Translations under genes and position numbers: made by a program
Notes under the pieces: generated by a model
Database searches by the model: none
The model's input: the letters and a program-made list of their open reading frames with translations, nothing else
Told to the model about the DNA's origin: nothing
Assembly: GCF_005222705.1 (NCBI RefSeq)
Contig: NZ_STGF01000001.1
Span: 362,411-426,410 of the forward strand
Reading direction: 5' to 3'
Length of the DNA: 64,000 nt
Source of the DNA: Paenibacillus sp. SY21-1
GTDB lineage: Bacteria; Bacillota; Bacilli; Paenibacillales; Paenibacillaceae
Shown: positions 18,890 to 27,730 of the stretch, piece after piece
Layout of the letters: every line of letters begins with the position of its first letter
Position numbering within the stretch: the stretch's first letter is position 1

Positions 18890-20251
18890 CTATGTCGCGC
18901 TTTCATTGGGCAAAATAACCGTGAAGGTCGTTCCCCGCCCGAGCTCGCTGTCTACTTGAATATCTCCTCCATGAAGCGACACAATCTGCTTCACGATGGC
19001 AAGTCCCATGCCGCTGCCGCCATACTTGCGGCTATGGGAACGATCGGCTTTAAAGAAGCGTTCAAATATACGCGTCTGATCCTCCGGAGCAATGCCGATT
19101 CCTGTATCGGATATGCGGACAGACACTTTTTTCATATCTTGACCGATGCTGACATCGATAACTCCGCTATCCTCTGAGAATTTGATGCTGTTGCCGATAA
19201 TGTTCGTCCACACCTGATTCAATAGCTCATAATCTCCCGTCAGCCGGCTATCCTTCAGATCAAGCTCAAATCGGATCTTGCGAGCCGACCACTCCGGCTG
19301 GGCCGCAACAATCACGCGCCTGAGCTGTTCATCGAGGCTAAACGTAATCATGCGAAGCTGTTGTGACTCCGACTCCAGCATGCTAAGCTTCAGCAAGCTA
19401 TCGCTCATTTTGGACATGCGGTGCGCCTCGGCGATAATGATATCGAGATAACGGCTTCGCTCGCTTTCCTTGATGTCGATTTGCTTCAGCGCCATGGCGT
19501 AGCCCGATATCGAGGTGAGCGGCGATTGAATTTCATGAGATACGTTGGAGACAAACTCCCTGCGCAGCTGCTCAAGCTGCTGCAGGTCATGGGCCATTTC
19601 CTCGAAGCTTCGAGCCAAAGCGCCCAGCTCGCCCGTTTGCTTAATATCCAGCTTAACGTTGAAATCTCCGCCCGCCACAAGCCTTGTCGCCTTCGTCAGC
19701 TTTTGGATCGGCTTGACCAAAAAGATGGCCGCGATCAGAACGAACAGACTCCCTATTGCCAATGAAATGAAAGAAAAGTTCACCAGCCATGTGATGATAA
19801 ACGACGATGACGGGGGGCCGATCGATTCTATAAACATGGCTTTTACGCCCGTAGCTGTACTGAACGGGAAGCCCAGCAGAGTGGTCGAAACGCCTGGATT
19901 CACTTGAACGAATCCCCCGCCAAGCACCAATGCTACTTGCTCCATCGTCACAGCGGCCGGCTCGTAGCCATCCGTCGCTCCGTACGATTGGAAATGGCCG
20001 TTCGGCTCGTAAATACGGACATGATAGGATTTGAGCTGCTGCATGCCGCTTACGAACGCTTCCGCCTCCTGCGCGGGCAGCGTCTCAAGAATGCTGGCGA
20101 TGTCTTGTCCAAAGGAGAGCAAAGGAATTTTCAAATTTTCGTTAAGCTTATCTTTATAAATCCAGGTGGCCACAAAAAAGGATAAAACGGTTCCTCCAAT
20201 TACGGATACTAGAAATGTCAGGACGACGCGTGTATACAAGGAGCGAATCAT
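18890..20251 (-). CDS. Sensor histidine kinase
   Basis: 453 residues. Two membrane helices (about 8-30 and 155-178) flank an extracellular sensor of about 120 residues; then come HAMP (about 180-232), the dimerisation/phosphoacceptor helix FVSNVSHEIQSPLTS (His about 239) and a full ATPase domain (NIIGNSIKF, ISDTGIGI, GGSGMGLAI). Its start overlaps the stop of the response regulator gene by 4 bp, so the two form one unit. The extracellular stimulus is unknown. Confidence 0.94.
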   Translation of the reverse strand: MIRSLYTRVVLTFLVSVIGGTVLSFFVATWIYKDKLNENLKIPLLSFGQDIASILETLPAQEAEAFVSGMQQLKSYHVRIYEPNGHFQSYGATDGYEPAAVTMEQVALVLGGGFVQVNPGVSTTLLGFPFSTATGVKAMFIESIGPPSSSFIITWLVNFSFISLAIGSLFVLIAAIFLVKPIQKLTKATRLVAGGDFNVKLDIKQTGELGALARSFEEMAHDLQQLEQLRREFVSNVSHEIQSPLTSISGYAMALKQIDIKESERSRYLDIIIAEAHRMSKMSDSLLKLSMLESESQQLRMITFSLDEQLRRVIVAAQPEWSARKIRFELDLKDSRLTGDYELLNQVWTNIIGNSIKFSEDSGVIDVSIGQDMKKVSVRISDTGIGIAPEDQTRIFERFFKADRSHSRKYGGSGMGLAIVKQIVSLHGGDIQVDSELGRGTTFTVILPNESAT

Positions 20252-20922
20252 TCGTCAGCCTCAAGCCTGTAGCCAAGCCCTCTCACGGTTTCGATACGAA
20301 AACCGGGCGTATGCGCGAACCGTTCGCGCAGGCGTTTAATGTGCACGTCAATGGTCCGATTGTCTCCGGCAAAATCCATTCCCCACACCTGGTCGATCAG
20401 CTGCTCGCGCGTATAGACTTGTCCAGGCGTTCCGGCAAGCCGATACAGCAGTTCAAACTCCTTTAACGGCAATTGCAGCGTTTTCTGCCCCCTTATAACC
20501 TTGTAAGCTTGCCGATCCAGAATGACGTCGCCTAGCTGAATGGTCTGTGTAGAGCCTATCCGATGCCGCTTCAGCAAGGCTTTGACACGAGCCGTCAACT
20601 CCAGCGGATCAAAGGGCTTTGTCAAGTAATCGTCGGTCCCAAGCTCGAACCCTTTGACCTTCTCCCATGTTTCCCCTCTTGCAGTCAGCATAAGCAAAGG
20701 AAGATCGGGGTTCGCTTTTCTAAGCTCCCTGCACAGCGCCCAGCCATCCATCACCGGCATCATAATATCGAGTACGACAAGATCAACGCGCGTTGAGGCG
20801 TAGAGAGCTAACGCTTCCTTGCCGTCTGCCGCTTCGGCTGTCTCGAATCCATCGTTGCGAAGAAATAAACAGACAAGCTCACGAATATTTTCATCGTCGT
20901 CAGCAACCATTATAGTAGGCAT
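20248..20922 (-). CDS. OmpR-family response regulator
   Basis: 224 residues: receiver domain with acidic pocket VADDDE and phosphoacceptor Asp about 52 in LVVLDIMMP, conserved Thr in LTARGE and Lys in YLTKPFDPLEL; then a winged-helix DNA-binding domain (LTPKEFELLYRL-like segment, VYTREQLIDQVWG, RTIDVHIKRLRERF). It is first in a two-gene unit with the sensor kinase. No target is evident nearby, and the divergent polyamine genes start more than 800 bp away. Confidence 0.95.
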   Translation of the reverse strand: MPTIMVADDDENIRELVCLFLRNDGFETAEAADGKEALALYASTRVDLVVLDIMMPVMDGWALCRELRKANPDLPLLMLTARGETWEKVKGFELGTDDYLTKPFDPLELTARVKALLKRHRIGSTQTIQLGDVILDRQAYKVIRGQKTLQLPLKEFELLYRLAGTPGQVYTREQLIDQVWGMDFAGDNRTIDVHIKRLRERFAHTPGFRIETVRGLGYRLEADE

Positions 20923-21213
20923 CTTTCTCCTCTTCCCCTTCGATTGTACCTTTGCGCCTAATCATACCCTATCCCGCTTGGCCATTTCCATAAAACGTCC
21001 ATTGCCAGGAAACGCGAAGCGTCCGTGAACTTAACCTTTCATTGCGGATGGAATGGAAAAGCCGGCTTTCAGGCATAATACGTACAGAGTTTGAACTTGC
21101 TCATCCCCTTCAGAGGAGGCGACTTCCCGGAACTATCCCGAATGTTTGTATTGCAAGGATCAGGCCGCCCCTTCCCTGTTGTCGTCTTTACAAAAAATTA
21201 ATAAAATTACCTA

Positions 21214-21241
21214 TTGCTAAATATGACTTTTGTGCTAATAT
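21214..21241 (+). promoter_or_regulatory. Promoter of the polyamine gene leader
   Basis: TTGCTA (21214-21219) and TAATAT (21236-21241), 16 bp apart, with a TG one base before the -10 (TGCTAATAT). Transcription would start near 21248 and give a leader of about 510 nt. The left part of the gap (20923-21210) shows nothing else I can name. Confidence 0.6.
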
Positions 21242-21568
21242 AGGAACGTGGTAAGTGAGCAAGTTAATATTCAATATATCTGGATCTTTGAAGCAGATAA
21301 TTTTTGACCACATCTCGCCAGAGATGTTAAGGCCATACGGACAGCCGGGTCAAATGCCGATCGGCAACTTTAGTTGCCTTATTGATTGAGTTCAAAACTC
21401 AAATTTTATAAGTTGGTTACTTTACAACCTGTGCATCCGCACATCAACTTGTGAAACGGTCAATAAGAGTGGTAAAAGTGATTATTTGCTATATAGACTC
21501 TGATCCTTTTATGATATATCCCGAATATTAAAGAGCTTATTTACAGAAGTATGTCGATTACTTTTGTA

Positions 21569-21590
21569 ACAGGCATAGCCTGTACTTTTT
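21569..21590 (+). terminator. Terminator-like hairpin inside the leader
   Basis: ACAGGC ATA GCCTGT followed by ACTTTTT. The stem is short (6 bp), so it may terminate only weakly. Confidence 0.5.
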
Positions 21591-21608
21591 AATATGCGAT
21601 TATATCTG

Positions 21609-21657
21609 AAGCAAGTGTGATGCGCGACTAGGCGTATTTGCATTTGCTTTTTTGTTT
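21609..21657 (+). terminator. Strong intrinsic terminator inside the leader
   Basis: GCAAGTGTGATGCGC (21611-21625) pairs with GCGTATTTGCATTTGC (21632-21647) with one bulge and several G-U pairs, followed by TTTTTTGTTT. It is on the coding strand about 100 bp before the ATG of the next gene, so full-length mRNA requires read-through or antitermination. Confidence 0.75.
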
Positions 21658-21758
21658 ATAGGACGTTTCCTGCAAATAATGGCAAGCGGCAGATACTGAG
21701 CGAGTCGGGTTAAAGGCATTCCGTTTTACAAATTCCACAACGTTAGGAGCTAAAAACA

Positions 21759-22997
21759 ATGAGCAAAGCACTAATTATCGGTTGCGGTGGCGTAGCCTCA
21801 GTAACGATCCACAAATGCGTTCAAAACAGCGACGTTTTTAAAGAAATTTGCATTGCAAGCCGTACTAAATCCAAATGTGACGAGTTGAAAGCCAAACTTG
21901 ATGGCGGCAAAACAAAAATCACGACAGCCCAAGTCGATGCGAACAATGTGGATGAGCTGATCGCGCTGATCGAGGAAGTAAAACCGGACATCGTTATGAA
22001 CCTGGCCCTTCCATATCAAGATCTCACGATCATGGACGCTTGCCTAGCGACTAAAACGCACTACATGGATACAGCTAACTACGAGCCTGAAGATACGGCA
22101 AAATTTGAATATAAATGGCAATGGGACTACCGCGAGCGCTTCGAGCAAGCAGGAATTACAGCTCTTCTGGGCAGCGGCTTCGACCCTGGCGTAACAGGCG
22201 TATTCTCGGCGTACGCTCTCAAGCACTATTTTGACGAAATCGAATATATCGACATCCTGGACTGCAATGGCGGCGACCATGGCTATCCGTTCGCAACAAA
22301 CTTCAATCCGGAAATCAATATCCGCGAGGTTTCGGCTAACGGCAGATATTGGGAAAATGGCGAATGGATTGAAACCAAGCCTATGGAAATCAAGCGCGTG
22401 TATAACTTCGCTGAAGTCGGCGAAAAGGATATGTACCTGCTGTACCATGAAGAGCTTGAATCCCTTGCTGTGAACATGCCTGGACTGAAGCGTATCCGTT
22501 TCTTCATGACCTTCGGCCAAAGCTACCTGACACACCTGAAGGCTCTTGAGAATGTAGGCATGACTTCCATCGAGCCAATCGAGTTCGAAGGCAAGCAAAT
22601 CATCCCTCTTCAATTTTTGAAGGCGGTATTGCCGGACCCTGCATCGCTCGGACCACGCACAGTGGGCAAAACAAACATCGGCTGCATTTTCCAAGGGAAA
22701 AAAGACGGCCAAGCTAAAACTTACTACGTCTACAACGTATGCGATCACCAAGAATGCTTCAAAGAAGTGGGCTCCCAAGCGATTTCGTATACAACAGGCG
22801 TTCCGGCAATGATCGGCGCTGCGATGATTCTGACCGGAAAATGGAACAAGGCAGGCGTGTACAACGTCGAGGAGTTTGATCCGGACCCGTTCATGGAAGA
22901 GCTGAACAAATGGGGACTTCCATGGGTAGAGGATTTCAATCCTGTTCTTGTCGACGAAGAGAGCGCTCAAGTTAAACAACCGGAGTTGGTTCGCTAA
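21759..22997 (+). CDS. Carboxynorspermidine dehydrogenase (saccharopine dehydrogenase family)
   Basis: 412 residues, a LYS9-like protein: N-terminal Rossmann fold LIIGCGGVASVTIHK and the family segment GSGFDPGVTGVFSAYALKHY, with DCNGGDHGYPFATNFNPEINIREV in the catalytic part. In bacteria this family condenses aspartate semialdehyde with a diamine and reduces the adduct to carboxynorspermidine or carboxyspermidine. The neighbour 2 bp downstream encodes the matching decarboxylase, which makes the assignment firm. TTAGGAG precedes the ATG. Expression probably depends on the terminator-bearing leader upstream. The choice of diamine (putrescine or diaminopropane) cannot be told. Confidence 0.9.
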   Translation: MSKALIIGCGGVASVTIHKCVQNSDVFKEICIASRTKSKCDELKAKLDGGKTKITTAQVDANNVDELIALIEEVKPDIVMNLALPYQDLTIMDACLATKTHYMDTANYEPEDTAKFEYKWQWDYRERFEQAGITALLGSGFDPGVTGVFSAYALKHYFDEIEYIDILDCNGGDHGYPFATNFNPEINIREVSANGRYWENGEWIETKPMEIKRVYNFAEVGEKDMYLLYHEELESLAVNMPGLKRIRFFMTFGQSYLTHLKALENVGMTSIEPIEFEGKQIIPLQFLKAVLPDPASLGPRTVGKTNIGCIFQGKKDGQAKTYYVYNVCDHQECFKEVGSQAISYTTGVPAMIGAAMILTGKWNKAGVYNVEEFDPDPFMEELNKWGLPWVEDFNPVLVDEESAQVKQPELVR

Positions 22998-22998
22998 C

Positions 22999-24126
22999 AT
23001 GCGCTTTGAAGAATTGCCGACTCCTTGCTACGTAGTCGATCACGAGAGGATCGAGAACAATCTTAAAATTCTTGCCGGCGTCATGCAGCGTACAGGCGCC
23101 AAGATTGTATTAGCCCAAAAAGCGTTCTCCATGACGGCGATGTATCCCCTTATCGGAGAATATCTGAGCGGCACAACGGCCAGCGGCTTGTTCGAAGCAC
23201 GCCTAGGCTACGAGGAAATGGGCAAAGAAAATCACGTCTTTGCCCCTGCCTACCGCGAGGATGAGATCGACGAGATCATCTCGATTTGCGATCACATTAT
23301 TTTTAATTCGTTTTCCCAATTGGAGAAATTCAAGGATAAAGCTCTTGGAGCCGGCAGAAAGGTGGGCCTCCGCATCAACCCGGAGTGCTCCACCCAGGTC
23401 GGTCATGAAATCTACGATCCTTGCTCGCCAGGCTCCCGCTTCGGCGCCAAACGCGATCAGGTGCGTCCGGAGCTGCTCGAAGGCGTTACAGGGCTGCACT
23501 TTCATACGCTCTGCCAGCAGAATTCGGATGATCTGGCCACGACATTGAACGCCGTGGAAGAAAAGTTCGGCGAATTCCTTCCGCAGATGGAATGGATTAA
23601 CTTTGGCGGCGGCCACCATATTACAAGAGAAGATTACGACATCGCAACGCTCGAGGCTTGCATTAAGCGAATGCAGGACAAATACGGCCTTGAGGTGTAT
23701 CTGGAGCCGGGCGAGGCCATTGCTCTGGATGCGGGTTATCTGGTTACATCCGTCCTTGACCTTCATCAGAACGGCATGGAAATCGCCATACTGGATACGT
23801 CGGCTACGTGTCATATGCCGGATGTGCTGGAAATGCCTTATCGTCCGCCGCTCTACGGCTCAGGCGAGGTTAACGAGAAGGCTCACACCTACCGCCTTGG
23901 CGGACAAACCTGCCTGACTGGCGACGTCATCGGCGATTATTCGTTTGATCAGCCGCTTAAACCCGGCGATCGACTCGTGTTTGGCGATATGGCGATCTAC
24001 TCCATGGTCAAAACCAATACCTTCAACGGAATGCCGCTGCCGGCTATCGCGATTAAAGACAATGACGGCGACTGCAGAGTTGTACGCCAATTCGGCTATG
24101 AAGACTTTAAAGTAAGACTGGCCTAA
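22999..24126 (+). CDS. nspC: Carboxynorspermidine/carboxyspermidine decarboxylase
   Basis: 375 residues from the ATG at 22999, 2 nt after the preceding stop, suggesting translational coupling. It is a fold-type III PLP decarboxylase: PLP lysine in VLAQKAFSM (Lys about 41), the HFHTLCQQNSDDL and NFGGGHHITREDYD segments, EPGEAI, and CHMPDVLEMPYRPPLYGSG with the active-site Cys. It removes CO2 from carboxy(nor)spermidine to give the triamine, the last step of the aspartate-semialdehyde route used by bacteria that lack SpeD/SpeE. A perfect 18-bp terminator follows. Confidence 0.95.
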   Translation: MRFEELPTPCYVVDHERIENNLKILAGVMQRTGAKIVLAQKAFSMTAMYPLIGEYLSGTTASGLFEARLGYEEMGKENHVFAPAYREDEIDEIISICDHIIFNSFSQLEKFKDKALGAGRKVGLRINPECSTQVGHEIYDPCSPGSRFGAKRDQVRPELLEGVTGLHFHTLCQQNSDDLATTLNAVEEKFGEFLPQMEWINFGGGHHITREDYDIATLEACIKRMQDKYGLEVYLEPGEAIALDAGYLVTSVLDLHQNGMEIAILDTSATCHMPDVLEMPYRPPLYGSGEVNEKAHTYRLGGQTCLTGDVIGDYSFDQPLKPGDRLVFGDMAIYSMVKTNTFNGMPLPAIAIKDNDGDCRVVRQFGYEDFKVRLA

Positions 24127-24192
24127 TAACATAAGCAGATGGAGCTGTCCCGCAATTGCAGGCGTGATAGAGCTGCATCCCATTTTACATGC

Positions 24193-24238
24193 AAAAGGAC
24201 CTGAATTCCCGCTTAACCATGGGAATTCAGGTCCTTTT
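24193..24238. terminator. Bidirectional terminator after nspC
   Basis: AAAAGGACCTGAATTCCC pairs perfectly with GGGAATTCAGGTCCTTTT around a 10-nt loop, between convergent genes. Confidence 0.93.
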
Positions 24239-24372
24239 GTGCGAAATGCATTTGCTCCGGGCGGGGCTCGAAAAATCACAAAGCAACTTTGGCAACGGCC
24301 CTTGACGATATAGAAGGATTCCAATGCATCAAAAGTGTTACAGCTTGTCTGTCCGCTGCATACGTTCCTGGT

Positions 24373-25575
24373 TCATCCCCTCGCCGTCCGCCGTTCAGCA
24401 AGCTGACTCCCGATTCCAACTGCCAGAGCAAGTCCAACCAGAATCGCTCCCACCCAAGGAAGAGCGCCTAGCGACAAGTGGGTGATCACCCAACCGCCAA
24501 CAAAGGCGCCAACCGCATTCCCAAGATTTCCTGCAGAGTGGCTGGAGGTAGACGCCAGAGCGGGTGCGCCCTTGGCGATGCTCATGATGCGAACCTGCAA
24601 GCCCGGCATGACGGCAAATGAGCCGGCTCCCCAGACGAATATCGTAAGCAGCGCTGCGATCTCGCTGTGAATCGTAAAGGTCAATGTCGTTAACGCGAGC
24701 ACGATAACGGCATAAGTGCCAAGAATGGAAGGCATCAGCTTCCAATCCGCCAGCTTGCCGCCAACGATATTGCCGACGGTAACGCCAATCCCGAACAAGA
24801 TTAAAATCCAGGTCACGCTGCGCTCGGCGAAGCCGGTAATATCGACGAGCAGCGGCGCAATATATGTGAAGACCGCGAACAGTCCCGCATTCCCAAGCGC
24901 GCAAATAAGCAGAAACACCATCAGCTTGGGGTTAGCGAGAGCCGCCATCTGCTGCCGGATTCCGGTCGCTTTTTCCTGGGGCAAGCGCGGGATCAGGAGT
25001 ATAACGCCGATCAAGGCAATCACGCCCATAATGGCAATCGCTCCGAACGAAGACCGCCAGCCCATATGCTGTCCGATATAAGTGCCGAGCGGCACGCCGA
25101 GAATATTAGCAATGGTGAGTCCGGCCATCATCAGGGATACGGCGCCCGCCCGTTTATCAGGTCGTACCAGTCCAGCGGCGATGACCGCCCCGACACCAAA
25201 GAAGGTGCCATGGGTCAATGCGGTAAGCACTCGCGCTCCCATAAGAACGGCGTAGTTGGGCGCGAGCACGGATATCCCGTTGCCTGCAATAAACAGGAGC
25301 ATAAGGAAGATGAGCAGCTTCTTCTGAGGAATCCGGTGGGTCAGCAAGGTTAGAATGGGCGCTCCCACGGCAACGCCTAGCGCGTACATGGTAATCAATT
25401 GCCCCGCAGCCGAAATGGTAACATGCAGATCTTCGGCAACGTTAGGCAAAATGCCCATAATCACGAACTCGGTCATGCCAATGGCAAACGCGCCGACGGT
25501 TAACGAAAGCAACGAGATAGGGAAGTTTGATTTGGCCGCTCCAGGACGGCGATTGGCCTGTTGTGTCAATTCCAT
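24373..25575 (-). CDS. MFS transporter, DHA1 (drug:H+ antiporter) type
   Basis: About 400 residues from the ATG at 25575; a purine-rich stretch lies about 10 nt upstream. Twelve hydrophobic helices are apparent. The motif FAIGMTEFVIMGILPNVAEDL at the first helix, NILGVPLGTYIGQHMGWRSSF at helix 5 and the conserved GARVLTALTHGTFFGV segment place it in the AraJ/YdhP-like DHA1 group of efflux pumps. The substrate is unknown; despite the AraJ resemblance it lies far from the arabinose genes. Confidence 0.9.
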   Translation of the reverse strand: MELTQQANRRPGAAKSNFPISLLSLTVGAFAIGMTEFVIMGILPNVAEDLHVTISAAGQLITMYALGVAVGAPILTLLTHRIPQKKLLIFLMLLFIAGNGISVLAPNYAVLMGARVLTALTHGTFFGVGAVIAAGLVRPDKRAGAVSLMMAGLTIANILGVPLGTYIGQHMGWRSSFGAIAIMGVIALIGVILLIPRLPQEKATGIRQQMAALANPKLMVFLLICALGNAGLFAVFTYIAPLLVDITGFAERSVTWILILFGIGVTVGNIVGGKLADWKLMPSILGTYAVIVLALTTLTFTIHSEIAALLTIFVWGAGSFAVMPGLQVRIMSIAKGAPALASTSSHSAGNLGNAVGAFVGGWVITHLSLGALPWVGAILVGLALAVGIGSQLAERRTARG

Positions 25576-25793
25576 GATGCTGAACTTCAATCCTTTCAAT
25601 CTGACGAATGGCGTGAATATGGCAGCTGCGCGCCTCCCATCCACTATATGCATTCTACTAGAAGTTCAGGAAATTGTCTCAATGCATTTTCATTATCCCC
25701 GTTTTTTCAACTCCGTTGGCTCCGCTTCCGCTTGTTACACGACACGACTGCCATGCTCCAATTGCAGCCTGTGCCTTCCCGTCCAGTGCCGTA

Positions 25794-26363
25794 TTAGACC
25801 TTGAGCGATCCGCGGAACCCTCTGGCGGCATAATAGGACTCTGCCCCGTTATGATACACGAAAACATTTCCGTACCGATAATCGCCGAAAATTGCGCCAC
25901 CCAGCTTTCTAATCTCCACAGGTGTTGTTACCCAGCTGGATGTTTTCATATCGAAATGTCCAAGCTTCTGAAGCTCCCGATATTGCTCCTCTGTCAACAG
26001 CTCAATGCCCATGTCGGCTGCCATCTCGACAGCGCTATTGGCCGGCTTGTGTTCTTTCCTCGATCTCAGCGCTTCGCCATCGTAACACAAGCTTCTGCGC
26101 CCTTTAGGACTTTCCGTTGAACAGTCATAAAAAATATACGTATTCGAATCTGCCTCATAGCCGACCACATCCGGTTCACCGCCGGTTTTTTCCATTTCGT
26201 ACAGTGACCACAACTTCTCTGGATTAGCATCCAGCCTGGCTTGTACATCAGCCCAGTCCATGTCGCTATGGCGCTGCATATTTTTCTCAAACCTGACTTT
26301 CATCGCTTTAAGCAATTCCTCATATTGTTCCGGCAACAAATTCCTGTTCTCACTCGTCATCAT
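25794..26363 (-). CDS. DUF4256 domain protein
   Basis: 189 residues, soluble, no signal peptide. The sequence (LDANPEKLWSLYEMEKTGGEPDVVG, YDCSTESPKGRRSLCYDGEAL, GGAIFGDYRYGNVFVYHNGAESYY) matches the small DUF4256 family, a full-length single-domain protein of unknown function. AAGGAGG lies 4 nt before the first ATG and 7 nt before a second ATG at 26360, so the true start may be either. It is followed by the MFS gene on the same strand, but the 218-bp gap argues against one unit. Confidence 0.85.
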   Translation of the reverse strand: MMTSENRNLLPEQYEELLKAMKVRFEKNMQRHSDMDWADVQARLDANPEKLWSLYEMEKTGGEPDVVGYEADSNTYIFYDCSTESPKGRRSLCYDGEALRSRKEHKPANSAVEMAADMGIELLTEEQYRELQKLGHFDMKTSSWVTTPVEIRKLGGAIFGDYRYGNVFVYHNGAESYYAARGFRGSLKV

Positions 26364-26566
26364 AAAACCTCCTTGAACGATGCCTTATCTCCTATCATCA
26401 TAACACAATTAGACAAAACACCTAATGAGGACGAATGTAATCATGCCGATTGCGAAAATGCGGGCTATTCATCAAAGCCATGCAGTGGTAAAGTTTTCTT
26501 ATGCATTCAGGGTACATACAATATTTTCTACAATAAATACAGCTACCTAAAAAAGGATGGTCATTC

Positions 26567-27577
26567 ATGCTCCCAGCGTACGAGAAAATTTCGCAGCAGC
26601 TTACAGAAACTGATGCCTGGCATCATTTAGAGAAAAAACGCAATTTCTACATTAAACTACGCAAACTAATATGGCTAGCCGGAGCAGCCGTCTCCGCTTC
26701 GGGCATCTGGTTGTTTTGGTTGTTTTTTCTCGCCAAGCCGCAAACCCCTGAGGGTGAATCAGAGGGCTCGATTTATGGCGCCTTCCTTTGTCTTATGATT
26801 GTCTTACTCGGTGTGTATGCCATCTGGCAGGGCAGTCGCAAAATGCACAAAAAATATAGCTATCATTACAAGAAACTGATTGTTCCGCAGCTCGTCACCA
26901 GCCTGATTGCGGAGGCTTCCTCATCAACAAGTCTGGCAAATGCCCGTTACAGTTGCGAATACAAAATTGACGAGGGCATCCCTCTGGCTCAATTGAGAGC
27001 TTTTCCGATGTTCGAAATGATCCGGGACTCTCACAAATCGGTTGGCGAGGACTTATTTGTCGGAACTTTGGGCCTGACGGACTTTCAACTGGCCGAAATG
27101 AACATTTGGGAAGTGACGGAAGATATAGATACGAGAAACAAGGTGACCACGTTTACCGGTCTTGTGTTTCTGGCTGATTTCCACAAGCATTTTGAGGGAA
27201 CAACTGTATTTCAATCAAGAACAGGAAAAGCCTCTTCTTTAAAAACATCCATTGGCTCCAAAATGAAATCCATGAACGATTCGTTTGACCGGTTATTCCG
27301 GATAACAACGACCGATGAAAATACTGCTCGCTTTTTGCTGTCCAACGGCATGCTTGAGCGTTTAATCGCTTTATACAGCAAGTTTCCCGATAAAGGAATC
27401 ACCATCTGCCTGCACAATGGGAGACTCGCGCTCGCTATCCATTATGTCGATTTTTTTGAAACCAACGGTCTAAACAGGCTGGATACCGGCACCATTCACA
27501 ATACCTACGAGGAGATCAAATCCGTGTTCGAGCTTGTCGATTTATTAAACCTGAATGCCCGTATTGGGAACAAATAG
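26567..27577 (+). CDS. DUF3137 membrane protein
   Basis: 336 residues. Two hydrophobic helices (about 28-50 and 66-85) near the N-terminus are followed by a soluble domain with the DUF3137 pattern: GEDLFVGTLGLTDFQLAEMN, FTGLVFLADFHKHFEG.TTVF and NGRLALAIHYVDFFE. AAGGATGG precedes the ATG. The family is widespread and uncharacterised. It stands alone, divergent from the DUF4256 gene. Confidence 0.85.
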   Translation: MLPAYEKISQQLTETDAWHHLEKKRNFYIKLRKLIWLAGAAVSASGIWLFWLFFLAKPQTPEGESEGSIYGAFLCLMIVLLGVYAIWQGSRKMHKKYSYHYKKLIVPQLVTSLIAEASSSTSLANARYSCEYKIDEGIPLAQLRAFPMFEMIRDSHKSVGEDLFVGTLGLTDFQLAEMNIWEVTEDIDTRNKVTTFTGLVFLADFHKHFEGTTVFQSRTGKASSLKTSIGSKMKSMNDSFDRLFRITTTDENTARFLLSNGMLERLIALYSKFPDKGITICLHNGRLALAIHYVDFFETNGLNRLDTGTIHNTYEEIKSVFELVDLLNLNARIGNK

Positions 27578-27730
27578 TACGGCGCGGGGAAACAGGCGGT
27601 TTGTTGCCGCAATATTGGCAGGCTGACCGCCAAGCTTATCCCCTTTGTTCATAAATCGCCAGCTCTGGCCTCCTCGGCTAACTGCACCGCCGACGGCACT
27701 GGCTGACGTGTATTCGCTCTTTGTTTCCAG

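Larger units (their letters stand above)
21248..21758 (+). promoter_or_regulatory. Long structured 5' leader, candidate riboswitch or attenuator
   Basis: Two compact junction-like folds can be drawn. Domain A: TTGACC (21304) with GGTCAA (21348) enclosing the 7-bp hairpin ACATCTC/GAGATGT and GGC/GCC. Domain B: AAGTTG (21410) with CAACTT (21445) enclosing GTT/AAC and TGTGC/GCACA. Between them are hairpins GGCAACT/AGTTGCC (21363) and TTGAGTT/AACTCAA (21386). Two terminator-like hairpins follow, at 21569 and 21609. Bases 21442-21452 (3' side of domain B) can instead pair with 21611-21622, the 5' side of the main terminator. I recognise no known riboswitch class. The pairing is drawn by eye. Confidence 0.55.

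Noticed and set aside
22044..23000. Long minus-strand open frame opposite the polyamine genes
   Set aside because: It is a shadow of the coding strand; product unlike any protein and no start signals.
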